From positions 70,907,001 to 70,971,000 of the forward strand of contig CM032232.1 of NCBI GenBank assembly GCA_019009955.1: DNA of 64,000 nucleotides, read 5' to 3'. Below are positions 37,190 to 48,190 of this stretch, piece by piece (the first letter of the stretch is position 1; every line of letters starts with the position of its first letter). A program made the translations under genes and the position numbers. This DNA comes from Riptortus pedestris (Eukaryota > Arthropoda > Insecta > Hemiptera > Alydidae). Under the pieces are notes generated by a model. That model was not told the origin of the DNA, did no database searches, and saw only the letters and a program-made list of their open reading frames with translations.

Positions 37190-37805
37190 CAAGCTAAGGC
37201 TGTTGGATGCAGAGAGTCCTGACATAGAATATAACTGGGTCTCGGAAGTGAATATGATAGCCAATCAGTACGGATGTACCGAGGAGTTCAACACTTTTCA
37301 CCCTAACAGTATTTGAAGTATATAGATGACATCCTAGAAAAGACCCACAACCATAACCTCTCAACGGACATCAATAGAGCTTTAAACTCAAACAGGAATC
37401 CCATTTAGAGAGCATTATGCAGTTTAAATAATTGGCATCCTGCAACCTACCGAACATTCAAGATTCCTTTAAAAAAACTAAGATGCATCAGCCGATTAGG
37501 AGTTGGAAACCCTGAGCACATTAAACTATACCAAGGAAGGTAACCTTTATTTTTCAATGCAAACGACCTCTGCCCATTTTGCTAGCAGTATATCCATAAC
37601 AATAGCCTACAAACATCTTCTCCTACACTGTTCAGCACTCCAAGAAATCAGACAGAATATTTTAAAACAATCCATCTCAACATCCTCTGATCAGTCAATA
37701 CAAAATATATTAAATATTAACGATGTCAATAAATTTAATAGGCTTTCTAAATTCATTATAACCGTTCTGAAAACGTTTGACTCCCTTAGTGTAAATGAGT
37801 AAACT
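37190..37805 (+). pseudogene. LINE ORF2 C-terminal remnant, RNase H-type tail
   Basis: LKKLRCISRLGVGNPEH corresponds to the RLRIGHTRLTH-type motif that follows RNase H in Jockey-superfamily LINEs. After frame changes come LCPFC and YKHLLLHCSALQEIRQNIL, the C..C...H..C zinc-type motif. The tail runs to TTTDSLSVNE-like residues and a stop near 37802. At least two frameshifts separate these parts. It differs from the 19.3-kb family in sequence. Confidence 0.7.
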
Positions 37806-38143
37806 CATACATGAACAATTTGTGAATATATTACTTTTTGTGAGTGTTTTTGTTATTCATTCTATTGTGCACATTTTCAAGGCGAACACTCGTATAGAAC
37901 TCATATTGTTATTTTAGCTGTTCAAGAAATTGCAATGATAGAGATCCCAATGAACAGCGTTAAAGTAATTTTACCATTAGAATTATTTAGTAAATTAGAT
38001 TAGAATTATTGAAATTGAAATATAATAAATTCAGTTCATAAAACTTATGTTACTGTGTATTGTAAAAGCAGTTAGGATTTACCAGACTCAAAAAGAAACA
38101 AAATGTGTCTTGTTATTATTTGTACAAGATTTATCTTTAACAA

Positions 38144-38145
<2 letters not shown>

Positions 38146-38197
<52 letters not shown>
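38146..38197. repeat. (TA)n microsatellite
   Basis: About 25 TA units not enclosed by recognisable HLE ends, so an independent locus. Confidence 0.9.
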
Positions 38198-39140
38198 CAG
38201 TGGCAAAGTTAAGTTCCCAAGTTGGTGTTTTAAATATTTTTTTATGTGGTTAACTTAAGGATTTATTTATTAAAGCTGGACTGTTTTTTTTTTTTTAATT
38301 TTAATGTGCTGTTATTTAGCAATAGCATTTTATTTTACATTTTAAAGATTTTTTTAACTGTTAGACATTAGAGCCATGTGTCATTTGGGCACTGTTAATG
38401 AACTACTTCTGTCGCTAGAATAAATCTTTATTGTGGATGTGTGGACGTTTTACTGAAACTCCAACTCTTCCTGCTTCATGTTTTTTTTTTCTTTTTTGAA
38501 GAAAGACTTCCGTCGTTATCGAGTCTTCATCATTTTTAAGACGAAAGGGATAAGCAATACTTCTAGACACGGTAGTGAGGTAAGACCTAGTAATTTAATA
38601 GAAACTATTTTAATTATTGCCACACCTGCACCTAGGACCATTACTACATGTTACATTTGTCTAGGGTATTGTAAACATTGTGGTAGGAAATAAGTTAGGT
38701 TAAATAAATATACCTTATGTTAATGAGTAATCATACAATGTTTTTGTTAATACCGTGTTTTCTAAACCAGTTTCAGCACTTTTTTTCCCCGTATTCATTC
38801 CGCACCATAAATATTTCATGCCGGAGGAGTTGTCTTATTTTCTTCAGGCTGATCGTCTGTTTACATTAGCCATCCCCATTGTTGTAGCAAGTAAATGGCT
38901 GAATAGAGCGCTCTCCGCCGGGAGAGATGCAGGGAGCATGGAAGGGGTTTCCATGGCCGGCATTATGAAGACGAATGAATTCTGCTCGACGGGGTTCCCA
39001 CTGAGGAAGTGGGCCCCGCTCCAACAAGCCAACTACATCTGCTCCAGGACTATTGCCAACATTACACACAAAAAATAACATAAGGGTTGTTTTACAACAA
39101 ATAATAGCACAATAGTTATGTAGTTAGTAATATTATTATT
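38198..39140. other. No gene seen; GC-richer block at 38.85-39.05 kb
   Basis: 38850-39050 rises sharply in GC and is open on both strands (107 residues plus, 62-71 residues minus). I recognise no domain in either. This could be an exon, a regulatory element or a repeat remnant. Confidence 0.3.
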
Positions 39141-39240
39141 ATTAAAGCGTAGGCCTTAATCTTACATGGTAAACCTTGAGTGGCGAGATCGATTCCCACC
39201 TGGGCAATAGGAATTTATAAAGTGAACCCTTTAAATAAAA
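39141..39240 (+). mobile_element. SINE, first piece (split by two HLE insertions)
   Basis: Holds the tRNA-like middle with AAAGCGTAGGCCTTAATC and the B box GATCGATTCCCACC, then TGGGCAATAGGAATTTATA and TTTAAATAAAA. The A-box end is truncated. It continues at 40434 and 41177. Confidence 0.85.
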
Positions 39241-39688
39241 AGTCGGTCAAGCAGGGGCTGCATTAACTAGGCAGAATTCCCACATGAAAAGTTCAATTAG
39301 AACAATATTCTGGAATTTAAGCTTATAATGAAGTGCTTCATATTATAACATCTTATTGTTACTAAGACATGACTAGGAGTAAACTCAAAAATCCAAATAT
39401 CTCGGTTAATATTCATATTAGATAAAATATTTATGAAACAAAATTAATAGGAAATTAAATTTCCAATAAGATTGCTTATATACAATTTTTCGATCCGACG
39501 TATAATAACGGAGATACTTCGAATTTTCGAGATTTCTTCCCTCTAACCCTCCCCCCTTTTCCCGGTCTGATTTCAGACGTTAACGAACTTGATATAAAAG
39601 CGTTTCATGCTCAAAAAGCTTTTATATGAAGTTTGGTAGCGATAAAACAAAAATTGCGACCGCAAGTGGAGTATCAGACGAATATATA
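39241..39688 (+). mobile_element. HLE copy, left part, inserted in the SINE
   Basis: Starts AGTCGGTCAAGCAGGGGCTG directly after the SINE TTTAAATAAAA. It carries the CGGTTAATATTCATATTAGA and AATTTTTCGATCCGACGTAT blocks and the C-rich tract, and stops in its microsatellite, where a Helitron has entered. The right part is 40310-40433. Confidence 0.9.
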
Positions 39689-40306
39689 TCTTTTTATATA
39701 TAATTCTACTGTACGCGCGTGTCACTGAACTCCTCCTAAACGGCTGGACCAATTTGAATGAATTTTTTTGTACGCGTCAGGGTGACGTCCTGGATGGTTT
39801 AGCGTCACAAATCAGCCCGGCAGATGGAGCAGGAGTAGGGGTTATAAGGGAGGCCTAAAATTAAAAATAGCGATATTTCGTTCCCTATTCGTTTTTCGGC
39901 AAATATTCACAGGATAAAGTTGTTAATTTTGTTATTTAGAGTAACATATTTATAGCCACTTTTGTGGTATAACAAAGTATAAACGAGATATACACTAAAA
40001 AAGTAAAGTGGGAGTAACATTATCGAGCACTAATATTTGAGCCGAACTTAACAAAACTACATATGTAAATTAGCATTAATTCTTCCATGATTGTAGGCTA
40101 CATTAAATATTTTCGGTTCGAGTGGGAGTCCTAAATAAAAAATTCGCGATATTTCATTTTCTATTAGTTTTTAGGCAAACGTGCACATAACAAAAGTTGT
40201 TTTTTGTGTTATTAAAAGTAGCTTTTGTTTTAAACACAATATTATTAAATTTAATATCCTAATCCCTTGAAATACCATGCAGGACAAGATCTGTCGAGTC
40301 CACTAG
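39689..40306 (+). mobile_element. Helitron-like element nested in the HLE microsatellite
   Basis: 5' end TCTTTTTATATATAATTCTA directly after A. 3' end CAGGACAAGATCTGTCGAGT then CCACTAG directly before T. Shares ACGGCTGGACCAATTTGAA near the 5' end and one GTAGGGGTTATAAGGGAGGC subrepeat unit with the other Helitron-like copies here. About 618 bp with no coding capacity. Confidence 0.85.
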
Positions 40307-40309
40307 TAT

Positions 40310-40433
40310 ATATATATAATTTCAAACGGACCTCATTTCCGAAGTCTACTAGGTAAGGTCCATGGACATTTGGAATTCGCATCATTCGCACAACCTCAAT
40401 AGCTGATTTTCCTTAAGGGAAACATACCTAGAA
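40310..40433 (+). mobile_element. HLE copy, right part
   Basis: Resumes TTTCAAACGGACCTCATTTC and ends AATAGCTGATTTTCCTTAAG with GGAAACATACCTAGAA. The hairpin is intact, but the terminal TGCTAAAA is mutated to TACCTAGAA. The next base (T, 40434) resumes the SINE. Confidence 0.9.
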
Positions 40434-40457
40434 TCGTTAGTCCCACCCTGCCTAAAA
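40434..40457 (+). mobile_element. SINE, middle piece (24 bp)
   Basis: TCGTTAGTCCCACCCTGCCT followed by AAAA matches the SINE segment TCCTTAG.C.CACCCTG.CTAGAA of the intact copies. It lies between two HLE insertions. Confidence 0.85.
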
Positions 40458-41006
40458 AAGTCCGTCACGCAGGGGCTGCGTAAACTAAGCAGATTTCCCA
40501 TGTGAAGTTTCACAATAGAGAAATCTGCATACTGCTAACACAACACTACCGTGATTAAATACAAACGGTAATGAGAAATCTTTCAGTTAATTAAAATAAA
40601 TTCCCAACTGAAACGGCTTCTGAATTGTAAGAATAATTTATATTTTAATAACTCAAATTTTAGTAGTCCAAGAACTAAAGAAGGGGGGGGGGCAACGGAT
40701 GAACAGAACGTATTAGCATAAATCTCACAAAGTAACAAAGGTAAGGTAAGGTTAGAAACGACAGGTAAGGTTAGAAGAAGCTTCCACCTGAGCCGAGCGG
40801 TTACGAAAATAGCCGACCTAATCCGAACTATACCCGACCACATGTCTCACAGACTTCATAAAAATGCAAATATCTCGGTTAATATTCAAGATAGAGAATA
40901 AACGTATATAACAATATTTATAGTACATTCAATTTACAATACGATTGATTCTATACAATTTTTCGTAACGATCAAACAAAAATTGCGACCGCTAGAGCGT
41001 TAACAG

Positions 41007-41054
<48 letters not shown>

Positions 41055-41176
41055 GAACGGACCTCATTTTCGACATCTCCTGGGTAGGATCGATGAACAT
41101 TTGAAGAAATGTTTCGAAAATCGCGTCATGAGTACGACCTCAATAGCTGATTTCCCTTAAGGGAAATCTGCTAAAA
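40458..41176 (+). mobile_element. HLE copy, long type, second insertion in the SINE
   Basis: Starts AAGTCCGTCACGCAGGGG and ends with a perfect 3' hairpin and TGCTAAAA. It carries extra 5' sequence (CATACTGCTAACACAACACT, then TAGTAGTCCAAGAAC and a G(11) run at about 40684) typical of the long version, joined to the usual second half. TA run at about 41009-41049. The C-rich tract next to TGGTCCGATTTCAG has been deleted. Confidence 0.92.
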
Positions 41177-41270
41177 TGGTGGTAACCAGTAGATCCCAAC
41201 ATCCCAACTAGCCACAGTAAAACAAGTGGACGTTAATAAATAATTATTTATATTTATTTAGTAATACCGA
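41177..41270 (+). mobile_element. SINE, last piece with A/T tail
   Basis: TGGTGGTAACCAGTAGATCC onward, then GCCACAGTAAAACAAGTGGA and CGTTAATAAATAATTATTTA. This is the 3' end of the SINE begun at 39141. Confidence 0.85.
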
Positions 41271-41386
41271 CTACAAATTAAACAGCATAATAAAATAGAT
41301 ACATATAAAACAGAGACATTTTCATAATTAGTGCTACTTTATCAACAACTTTCTTGTTTTTTATTACAAATAAAAATATAATAAAA

Positions 41387-41838
41387 AGTCCGTCACGCAG
41401 GGGCTGCGTAAACTAAGCAGATTTCCCACGTGAAGTTTTACAATAGAGAAATTTCAGAATAGAGAGTCAAACAGTTACGGGAACGGCCCGAACTAGCTCT
41501 TGACGGAAACTCACGACTAGACCCGAAGTTAGCCGATCTCATCTCAGAAGCTTAAAAGAGAAAAATATCTCGGTTAATATTCAAGATACAGAATAAATGT
41601 ATATCACATTATCTACAGTAAATGTAATTTGCAATAAGAGGGATTCTATATAATTTTTGGATCCGACGTATAGTAACGGAGATATTTCTAATTTTCGAAA
41701 ATCCTCCCCACTAAACCCCCCCTCCCACTTGTTCCATTTCAGCCATTAACGAACTTGATCTTTATTTTGGCATAAAACGTTTCAATATCGAGTTTGGTAA
41801 CGATCAAACGAAAATTGCGACCGCTAGAGCGTTAACAG

Positions 41839-41890
<52 letters not shown>

Positions 41891-41952
41891 CGAAACTCGC
41901 GTCATGAGTACGACCTCAATAGCTGAATTCCCTTAAGGGAAATCTGCTAAAA
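41387..41952 (+). mobile_element. HLE copy, short type with a deletion after the TA run
   Basis: Perfect 5' end AGTCCGTCACGCAGGGGCTG and 3' end TTCCCTTAAGGGAAATCTGC plus TAAAA. All 5' blocks are present. After the TA run (41843-41888) the GAACGGACCTCATTT to GGACATTTGAAG segment is missing and the copy goes straight to CGAAACTCGCGTCATGAG. Confidence 0.93.
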
Positions 41953-42420
41953 CGGAAGAATAAAGCAGAAAATATACCAAAAACATGATTAGTTTGAACT
42001 TTAATATTCCATATCTATCTCACTAGATTGTTTGTCTGTTCGCTCTTCAGCGGCCAAATTGTGTGTTTGTTGTGTGTGTATCGTTAGGAAAACGGGAACA
42101 TACCGAGGAAGAGGTTTTTGATGGAATCCTTTATGCAGTAAAACAAATTTTGTTTGTGCAAACAATATGGTTCGTTACAAAGTTGAGGAAACGCTCAGCC
42201 TTTCCCCCCTCTTTTCCTTCAATTTCAATTTTAATGAGCTACAAACAAAGTTCCCTTATAAAGTTCGTATTTCTCTTCTACCTCTCCCATGTATTATTAT
42301 TTATTTTTAACAAACTACTGTAAATAATCAAACTTTCTTTCATTAAACAACTAATTAAGTAAAGGATACAAACGTCGATAATGCTACATTCATTGCATTC
42401 CATTCATTTTATTACGAATC
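41953..42420. other. No gene seen
   Basis: Includes an 86-residue plus frame (42063-42323) without a recognised motif. Confidence 0.35.
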
Positions 42421-42480
42421 TTTTTTTTTAAGGGAAATCAGCTATTGAGGTCGAACTCATGGCCCGATTTTCGATTCGCG

Positions 42481-42523
<43 letters not shown>

Positions 42524-43130
42524 TCTGTTAACGCTTTAGCGATCGTAATTGTTTGATCGTGACCAAACTCGATGTTTAATCGTTTTCTTGCAAAATGAAA
42601 TTCAAGTTCGTTAATAGCTGAAATTGAACAAGTAAAAGGGGATGTTAAGATGGAGGGATTTTCGAAATATCTCTGTTACTATTTGTCGGATCGAAAACAT
42701 GTTTAGGAACAATCGTATTGCAAATTAAATGAACTATAAATTTTGATGTACACATTTATTCTCCATCTTGAATATTATCCGAGATATTTGCAATGTTTAT
42801 ATTCGGGTTCTGCAGTGCGGTTCCGCTGAATGTTAGTTCGGCCGTTTCCATAACTGTTTGGCTCTCATGAAATTAGTTTAGAGACTGGTGTAAGCTTCTT
42901 CATTGTCAAATTGAACTGCCACTTAGTGAGACATTTACTAATGCATTCTGTTGATTTCCCCCTCCCTTCTTTAGTTCATGGACTAATTAAATTTGAGAGG
43001 TTGAGATAAGAAGTATTCTGGTTCATTATAAATTTCAGTACGAGATATAATAAATAGTTTTAAATAAAATTAGTATTTTATATTCAGATATATTTCAGTA
43101 ATGTTTTTTTTTTTTTTAATTTTTATTATT
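42421..43130 (-). mobile_element. HLE copy, long type, 5'-truncated, TG microsatellite
   Basis: The 3' end at 42421 keeps TTAAGGGAAATCAGCTATTG but has lost the outer hairpin half. The microsatellite is (GT)n (42482-42522) with no TA. It continues past the short-type 5' region into TTCTTTAGTTCATGGACTAA and the ACGAGATATAATAAATAGTT block of the long type. It ends before the TCCGTCACGC terminus. Confidence 0.85.
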
Positions 43131-44165
43131 TATGGTTTATTTCTCTAATAATCCATCTGTACAGATTAGCGCGTAAGCGTCCATTCCATAATTTTCATTC
43201 TTCATTTCAGATAATAAATCTGAACTTACCTTTCGGAAATGTTCAGTAAAGACTTATTTAACCAATGTTTGATTTACTCAGACATTTAGAATATGAAGCT
43301 GAAGTTAATTCTAGGATCCTAGAAGGTTAATTCTAGGGTTCTAGATTGATTATTGTTAAATGATATTTTCATTTAAAACATCGATAAAAATTCGTTCATA
43401 GTGTAAATAAAGACCTCACATGTAAACTAGAGTTTTACCATGGCAAATTAACAGAGCATTCAGTTATAGTTTTATAATTTATAAAGTAATACATTTCTTC
43501 ATTAGTACATATGTGTATATTTATTAAAGCCATTCATGTAGCTATAAGTCTTGGGCTCGGTCCAACCTTTATTTCTACTTTTTAAATGGGGATCCCCCAT
43601 ACTGAAGCTATTATCTTATTTTTAGAATATTATACACATCTTTCTCCCCTTATAACTGCCCTGTCGGAAGGCTTTATGGCTTTCCATGGGCCATAAAGGA
43701 GCACTTAAAATTTACTTCCTTGTGATTCGAATAAACTTCAAACCTTTTTGAAGGTGCTTTAAATATTCTATGCGAGTTATCCTTCGGCTTTTGATCCTTT
43801 GATGCGTGAATGAAAGGTAATAAAGAACAAACGTATTCACAAACCGTCCCTTTTCATCGAAATGAATCTGAAAAGACCCCTTTTATCCAAGAATATTTCT
43901 TTTACTCAGACCTCCTGCCATTAGTATATAACATATTGATTGATTCATATTTCCATTTAAAATAATGTACATATCTTCACGAAATCACTGTCATTTTCCA
44001 TCAACTTTGTTTACACAGCGTTCACTTCGTTTAAAGGTCTCAAACTTTTTCATATGATAAATGAGTTTTCTTCATTCGCATTTGGTATTGAAAACCTTTA
44101 CATATTGGAATAATCCGTCATCCTCACTTAATGGGAGTGAACCAATAAGATAAGATTCTTATTAA
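43131..44165. other. No gene seen; motif-dense unique stretch 43.64-43.87 kb
   Basis: 43640-43870 is unique and of moderate GC. It has GGCTTTATGGC and GGGCCATAAAG facing each other around 43676-43698, and CTTTTGATCCTTTGATG near 43787. CCATAAA/TTTATGG resembles posterior Hox sites and CTTTGAT resembles TCF sites. These are short words, and a regulatory role is only a guess. Confidence 0.3.
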
Positions 44166-44169
44166 TTTA

Positions 44170-44245
44170 ATGGATAACTTTTCGTCGCAGATTTGATTCC
44201 CACCTGGGCATTGGAGATTATTTAGTTACAATTAGGCTAAAATGG
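44170..44245 (+). mobile_element. SINE fragment
   Basis: GTCGCAGATTTGATTCCCAC and CTGGGCATTGGAGATTATTT match the B-box region and what follows in the SINE. It is truncated at both ends. Confidence 0.65.
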
Positions 44246-44287
44246 TAGCTGGCATATTCAACATATAGATAAAAAACTGGTAATAAC

Positions 44288-44421
44288 TTTTAGCAGTTGT
44301 CCTCCTGAAATCAGATATTGAGGTCGTACTCATGACGCAAGTTTCGAAATTTTTCTTCAAACGTCCATCGATCCTTCCGTGGAGAAGACGAAAATGAGGT
44401 AATGAGGTTCCTTTCAAAACT

Positions 44422-44472
<51 letters not shown>

Positions 44473-45219
44473 TGCAATTTTTGTTTGATCGTTACCAAAC
44501 TCGTTATTTAATCGTTTTTATGTAAAAAGAAAGATCAAGTTCGTTAACGGCTGAAATCGGTTAAGTTGGAGGGGGTTAGAGAGGGTGGATTTCCGAATAT
44601 TCGAAATATCTCCGTTATTATATGTCGGATCGAAAAATTGAATAGAACCAATTTTATTGCAATTAAAATGTACTATAAATATCATTTATATACATTTATA
44701 CTCTTTCTTGAATATTAACTGAGATATTTCCATTATTCATTTTTCAGACAAAAGCAAACCCCCACTTCTACTCATGTTACATAAACCATACTCCGTTATA
44801 TAGTAAACCACATTATTGAAAGCTTAAATACCAAATATTGTTTTCCAGAGACCTTTATTATACGAGATACATGCAAATATGTTCTTGTGACCCCCCCCCC
44901 GTCCTAAATTCTAGGACTTCTAAAATTTGATTGATTGAGATAAAAGTTATTCTGATTCATTATACAGTACAAGACATAGTTAATAATTTTCAATAAAATT
45001 AATATGTTATTTTCTGATATATTTCAGTAATTGTTTTTCTTTCCGTTATGAGGTTGGTCGACCTGTTTACATTTCAGACGCTTCCCGACGACGTTTCTTA
45101 TTAACATTTGTATTTATTCACTAAATATTCGCGGTGGTGTTGTGTTAGCAGTTTTTAGGTATATCTATTATTAAACTTAACGGGAGAAATCTGCTTAGTT
45201 TACGCAGTCCCTGCGTTTC
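44288..45219 (-). mobile_element. HLE copy, long type, both ends present (~930 bp)
   Basis: The 3' end at 44288 is CTTTTAGCAGTTGTCC with a decayed hairpin. TA run at about 44434-44470. GGAGGGGGTTAGAGAGGG follows, then the long-type segment (C(10) run at about 44890, CTAGGACTTCTAAAATTTGA, ACAAGACATAGTTAATAA). The 5' end at 45219 is GAAATCTGCTTAGTTTACGC with AGTCCCTGCG. It is the best complete example of the long version. Confidence 0.9.
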
Positions 45220-47098
45220 TTTACTACAACTCAACTACAAAACTGTCTTGGAACAGATTGGCTTCTGTCTATCATTATTTTAAATACATGGTTTTCGTCG
45301 AATTACTGTCATTATACAGTAACCTATTTTACATTGGAGTGATCTGTCATCCCTCGCGCGGTTTGTGTTATCTTATATCTTGACAATTATTTCGCTTTGA
45401 AATCAATTAATAATTGGAGACAATAACGAAGATCCTGATCCTGGGACAGAAAATTACATTGAAAGAACAGTGGCTGACCGTGGCACAGCAACGAGATACG
45501 ATAAAGATTCACAGAAGTGAAAATGGAATTGATGGAAGTTTCATCTCATCAAAGATGAAGATCTCAAGCGAACAATAAAAAATGTAAATTTAAATTATTG
45601 CTTTTTCCCCATATTCATGTTGCATAATCGTAGTAAAATTTAATGTAGCAGTAATAGAATAATTAAAACGTTCAAGAAAGATAATTAAAACAGTTTTTTC
45701 TTCAAAAAATGACTGTTTGGATATTATTTGTATATTTTGCCCATACAGCAACTGCTGTGTGTTTCTTGGAGGTTGTTGTCTGTATATCTTTATCTTTCTT
45801 CCCGGCAGTACAGTGTTGCCATAAAGTGACATAATGACTTTTTCTTCAATCCCATGCATTATTCTTTGACGGTCAATCGTTAATAATGATTGTAACTTTT
45901 CGATGTTTATTGTCCATTCAGAAATCCCTTAATAAATTAACTTTACCTCTGAATAGATAAAGATTGCAGTCTATCGAGTATCAATTTGTATAGCTCTTGG
46001 TGGAACGTTAAAACTTTTATAACGTTCACTTTAAGAGATTGATTTGTTCTATAATGAGTGTAGAAGTGCAGTACTTGCAGCATTGCATAAGAGGCAGTAA
46101 TAGAAAACCAGCTGAGCGAATTAGACTTTAATTATTTGGGAGCATTAAATTCAATCCAAGTTGCCTGCAGGAACCTAGTTGGAGGGAAAAGTTTAGGAGA
46201 AAGGCGACCAACTAGGAAGAAATAAAAGTCCTCTAAACTGTGTTTCTCCACTTAAAGGGGTAAAAAAGGTGGAGTTAGAGAGTGTGTAGTGTGTTTTTGT
46301 GTTGGCCCCGATCTCCGACCTGCAAACACAGCCAACACAACAAACATTTAAACAGTTGTGTTTGAGCTCTTATTGCCTTACCTCCTTGTTTTTCAACCTC
46401 TTTCCCCTTCTAGCCATTTTAGAGTTTATGTCCCATCACACCAGTCAAATATTTAAATAAAATTCGTATCAACAATACAGTGCCGTTAATGAGTCATCAA
46501 AACGTGGTAGCCAAAATTAAACATAACTCCACACTAATGGTAATATTTGGCACGTTTTGGAATTCCCACCAGCTAGGATAGTATTTAGTAGTTGCAATTC
46601 TCGCAGCTTGCTGGAGCCGACTGTCCCACTATTCTTGGAGACGGAATTTTTGGTTTTATGAAGAACTACAATCATTAGGGTGCTGTAAATTAGTGCTGTA
46701 AATTAGTTTCAAAATCAGGGCCTAAATGTTCAGGAAACGATGCGTTTACACTCTCAGACATACTCTCTCTTTTTTAAAAATTTCCTTATTAATCCTATCC
46801 GAGTCAGGAAAGAAATGAGAACCATTAAGTTATAGATTGCAAACTCGTAACGGCTAATGTGCTATCATTCATTGATTGAGTCTTTAACACTTTTGATTTC
46901 GTACGAGAGCTCTCTTATCTTCATGACACATATATTTATTGTGACAAATGAAAAATAAATCCTTGAGATCTTCCTCCGTTTCTCCTTCCAGTGGATATTG
47001 AGCGACTAGTTCAACCAAAGTGAAGAAAGACTTGTCTACAAGTTCTGACGTTTCTGGACGAGTAAATACTTAAATGTATTGATGTTTGAATAAACACC
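45220..47098. other. No gene seen
   Basis: Unique sequence. A GC-richer stretch at about 46140-46450 holds GTTGGCC and CCAACTAGG words and no supported frame. Confidence 0.4.
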
Positions 47099-47146
47099 TC
47101 TGTTTATTGCTCTGCGTAACACCTCTGTTCGAGTTATACAATTAGA

Positions 47147-47482
47147 TCATCCGATTTCGAAACCCAGCCTTCGCAATTCATCCGTCAGGTTATCCAGCGG
47201 ATTATGGGTCTGCTTCTCCTCAAGTTGGGCCAAAAGAGTTTGCATTAAAGGCCCAACAAATAATTTATAAGTAAACATTTCCACATCGTTGCAACATACA
47301 ATTAGCGCAGATAAGCCATACTCTTCAAATCTGATAAGCTTCCCAGCAACCGAAACTCCGAACAATTCTGAAGCATTTTTCTGATTGACAATGATTTTTC
47401 TATCTTTGGTCAATCGACCTGGGTGAAAACCACTATGGTACTCTTCCAATATCCTTTCATCCTCATCATGTCCACAGAACAT
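47147..47482 (-). CDS. Candidate terminal exon or ORF remnant, unknown function
   Basis: Minus frame of 111 codons ending at 47147. From ASELFGVSVAGKLIRFEE through LIVCCNDVEMFTYKLFVG to NLTDELRRLGFEIG its composition is protein-like rather than low-complexity. On the minus strand a possible acceptor (TGGTTTTCACCCAG) lies about 60 bases inside the 5' end, and AATAAA lies about 40 bases after the stop (complement at 47103-47108). It directly follows a decayed RT remnant on the same strand, so it may equally be LINE-associated sequence. I do not recognise a family. Confidence 0.35.
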   Translation of the reverse strand: MFCGHDEDERILEEYHSGFHPGRLTKDRKIIVNQKNASELFGVSVAGKLIRFEEYGLSALIVCCNDVEMFTYKLFVGPLMQTLLAQLEEKQTHNPLDNLTDELRRLGFEIG

Positions 47483-48190
47483 CCTGTACCGCTATGCAGG
47501 GTTAGGATCCATCTTGTGGTGTATGGACCAGGTGTCTCGCACTTGAACCAAGTCTTCTCTTTAATCCATGCCTTGCTTCTCGAATGCCTAAGGAACACTG
47601 TCTTCCTAGGAGGTGCGTGCCCTTCCTCTTGGCTTCCATCCTTCTACGTGCGTCTCATATGTCTTCCTGGCAGTTCTTTCCTGATCCATCCTAAGGAGGT
47701 ATCCAAACCACCTTAGCTTGTGCCTCTCCATGACGTCCTCGGTCGGTTCGACTTCGAGGTTAGCCAGTAGTGCACCAGAAGCACACTAGTTCGTAGTAAG
47801 AACTGTAGATTTATACACAGTCGTTTTAGTTAGACCTTTCTTTAACCTAGAAAGCCGCTCCTGGTCAAATAGGATATTTCTCAAGGTGCTCCAATTATCT
47901 GAGTCACTTCCTCGTCAATATCGCCATTTTAATGGAGGTTGAGCCCCTAGATATTTGAAATTCTCCACGGGTACTAATCCCTAACCATTTTCTATCTTTA
48001 TTACCCTTGGTTTCTTTTCTATTCATATGCATTTTGCCGTTCCTGGGTTTATTTTCATATTTATCGCAGCCATTTCTTCTTCGAGAACATTTATGTTGTT
48101 TAGGAGGCGTCTGTCGTCAGCAGCAAGCGAGACAAGCTCACCCTCTAATATAGTTTCCTGTGTGTCATAGGATTCTGTGACCCAATCTGA
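47483..48190 (-). pseudogene. LINE reverse transcriptase C-terminal remnant
   Basis: Minus reading in shifting frames: LVSLAADDRRLLNNINVLEE, then EMAAINMKINPGTAKCI, VENFKYLGAQ, LSRLKKGLTKTTVYKSTVL, then VMERHKLRWFGYLLRMDQER and GWKPRGRARTS. The order of an ADD-like motif, KINPxTAK, FKYLG and LRWxGHxxRMDxxR...GRxxRGRxR is the standard end of LINE reverse transcriptases without RNase H. Several frameshifts and stops are present and the catalytic palm is missing. Confidence 0.8.

Noticed and set aside
47410..47445. RT motif (HSGFHPGR resembling the SGFRPGRST motif of LINE reverse transcriptases)
   Set aside because: It lies downstream of the RT C-terminal motifs on the same strand, the wrong order for one RT, and the following residues do not continue as RT. 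Resemblance noted but not used.
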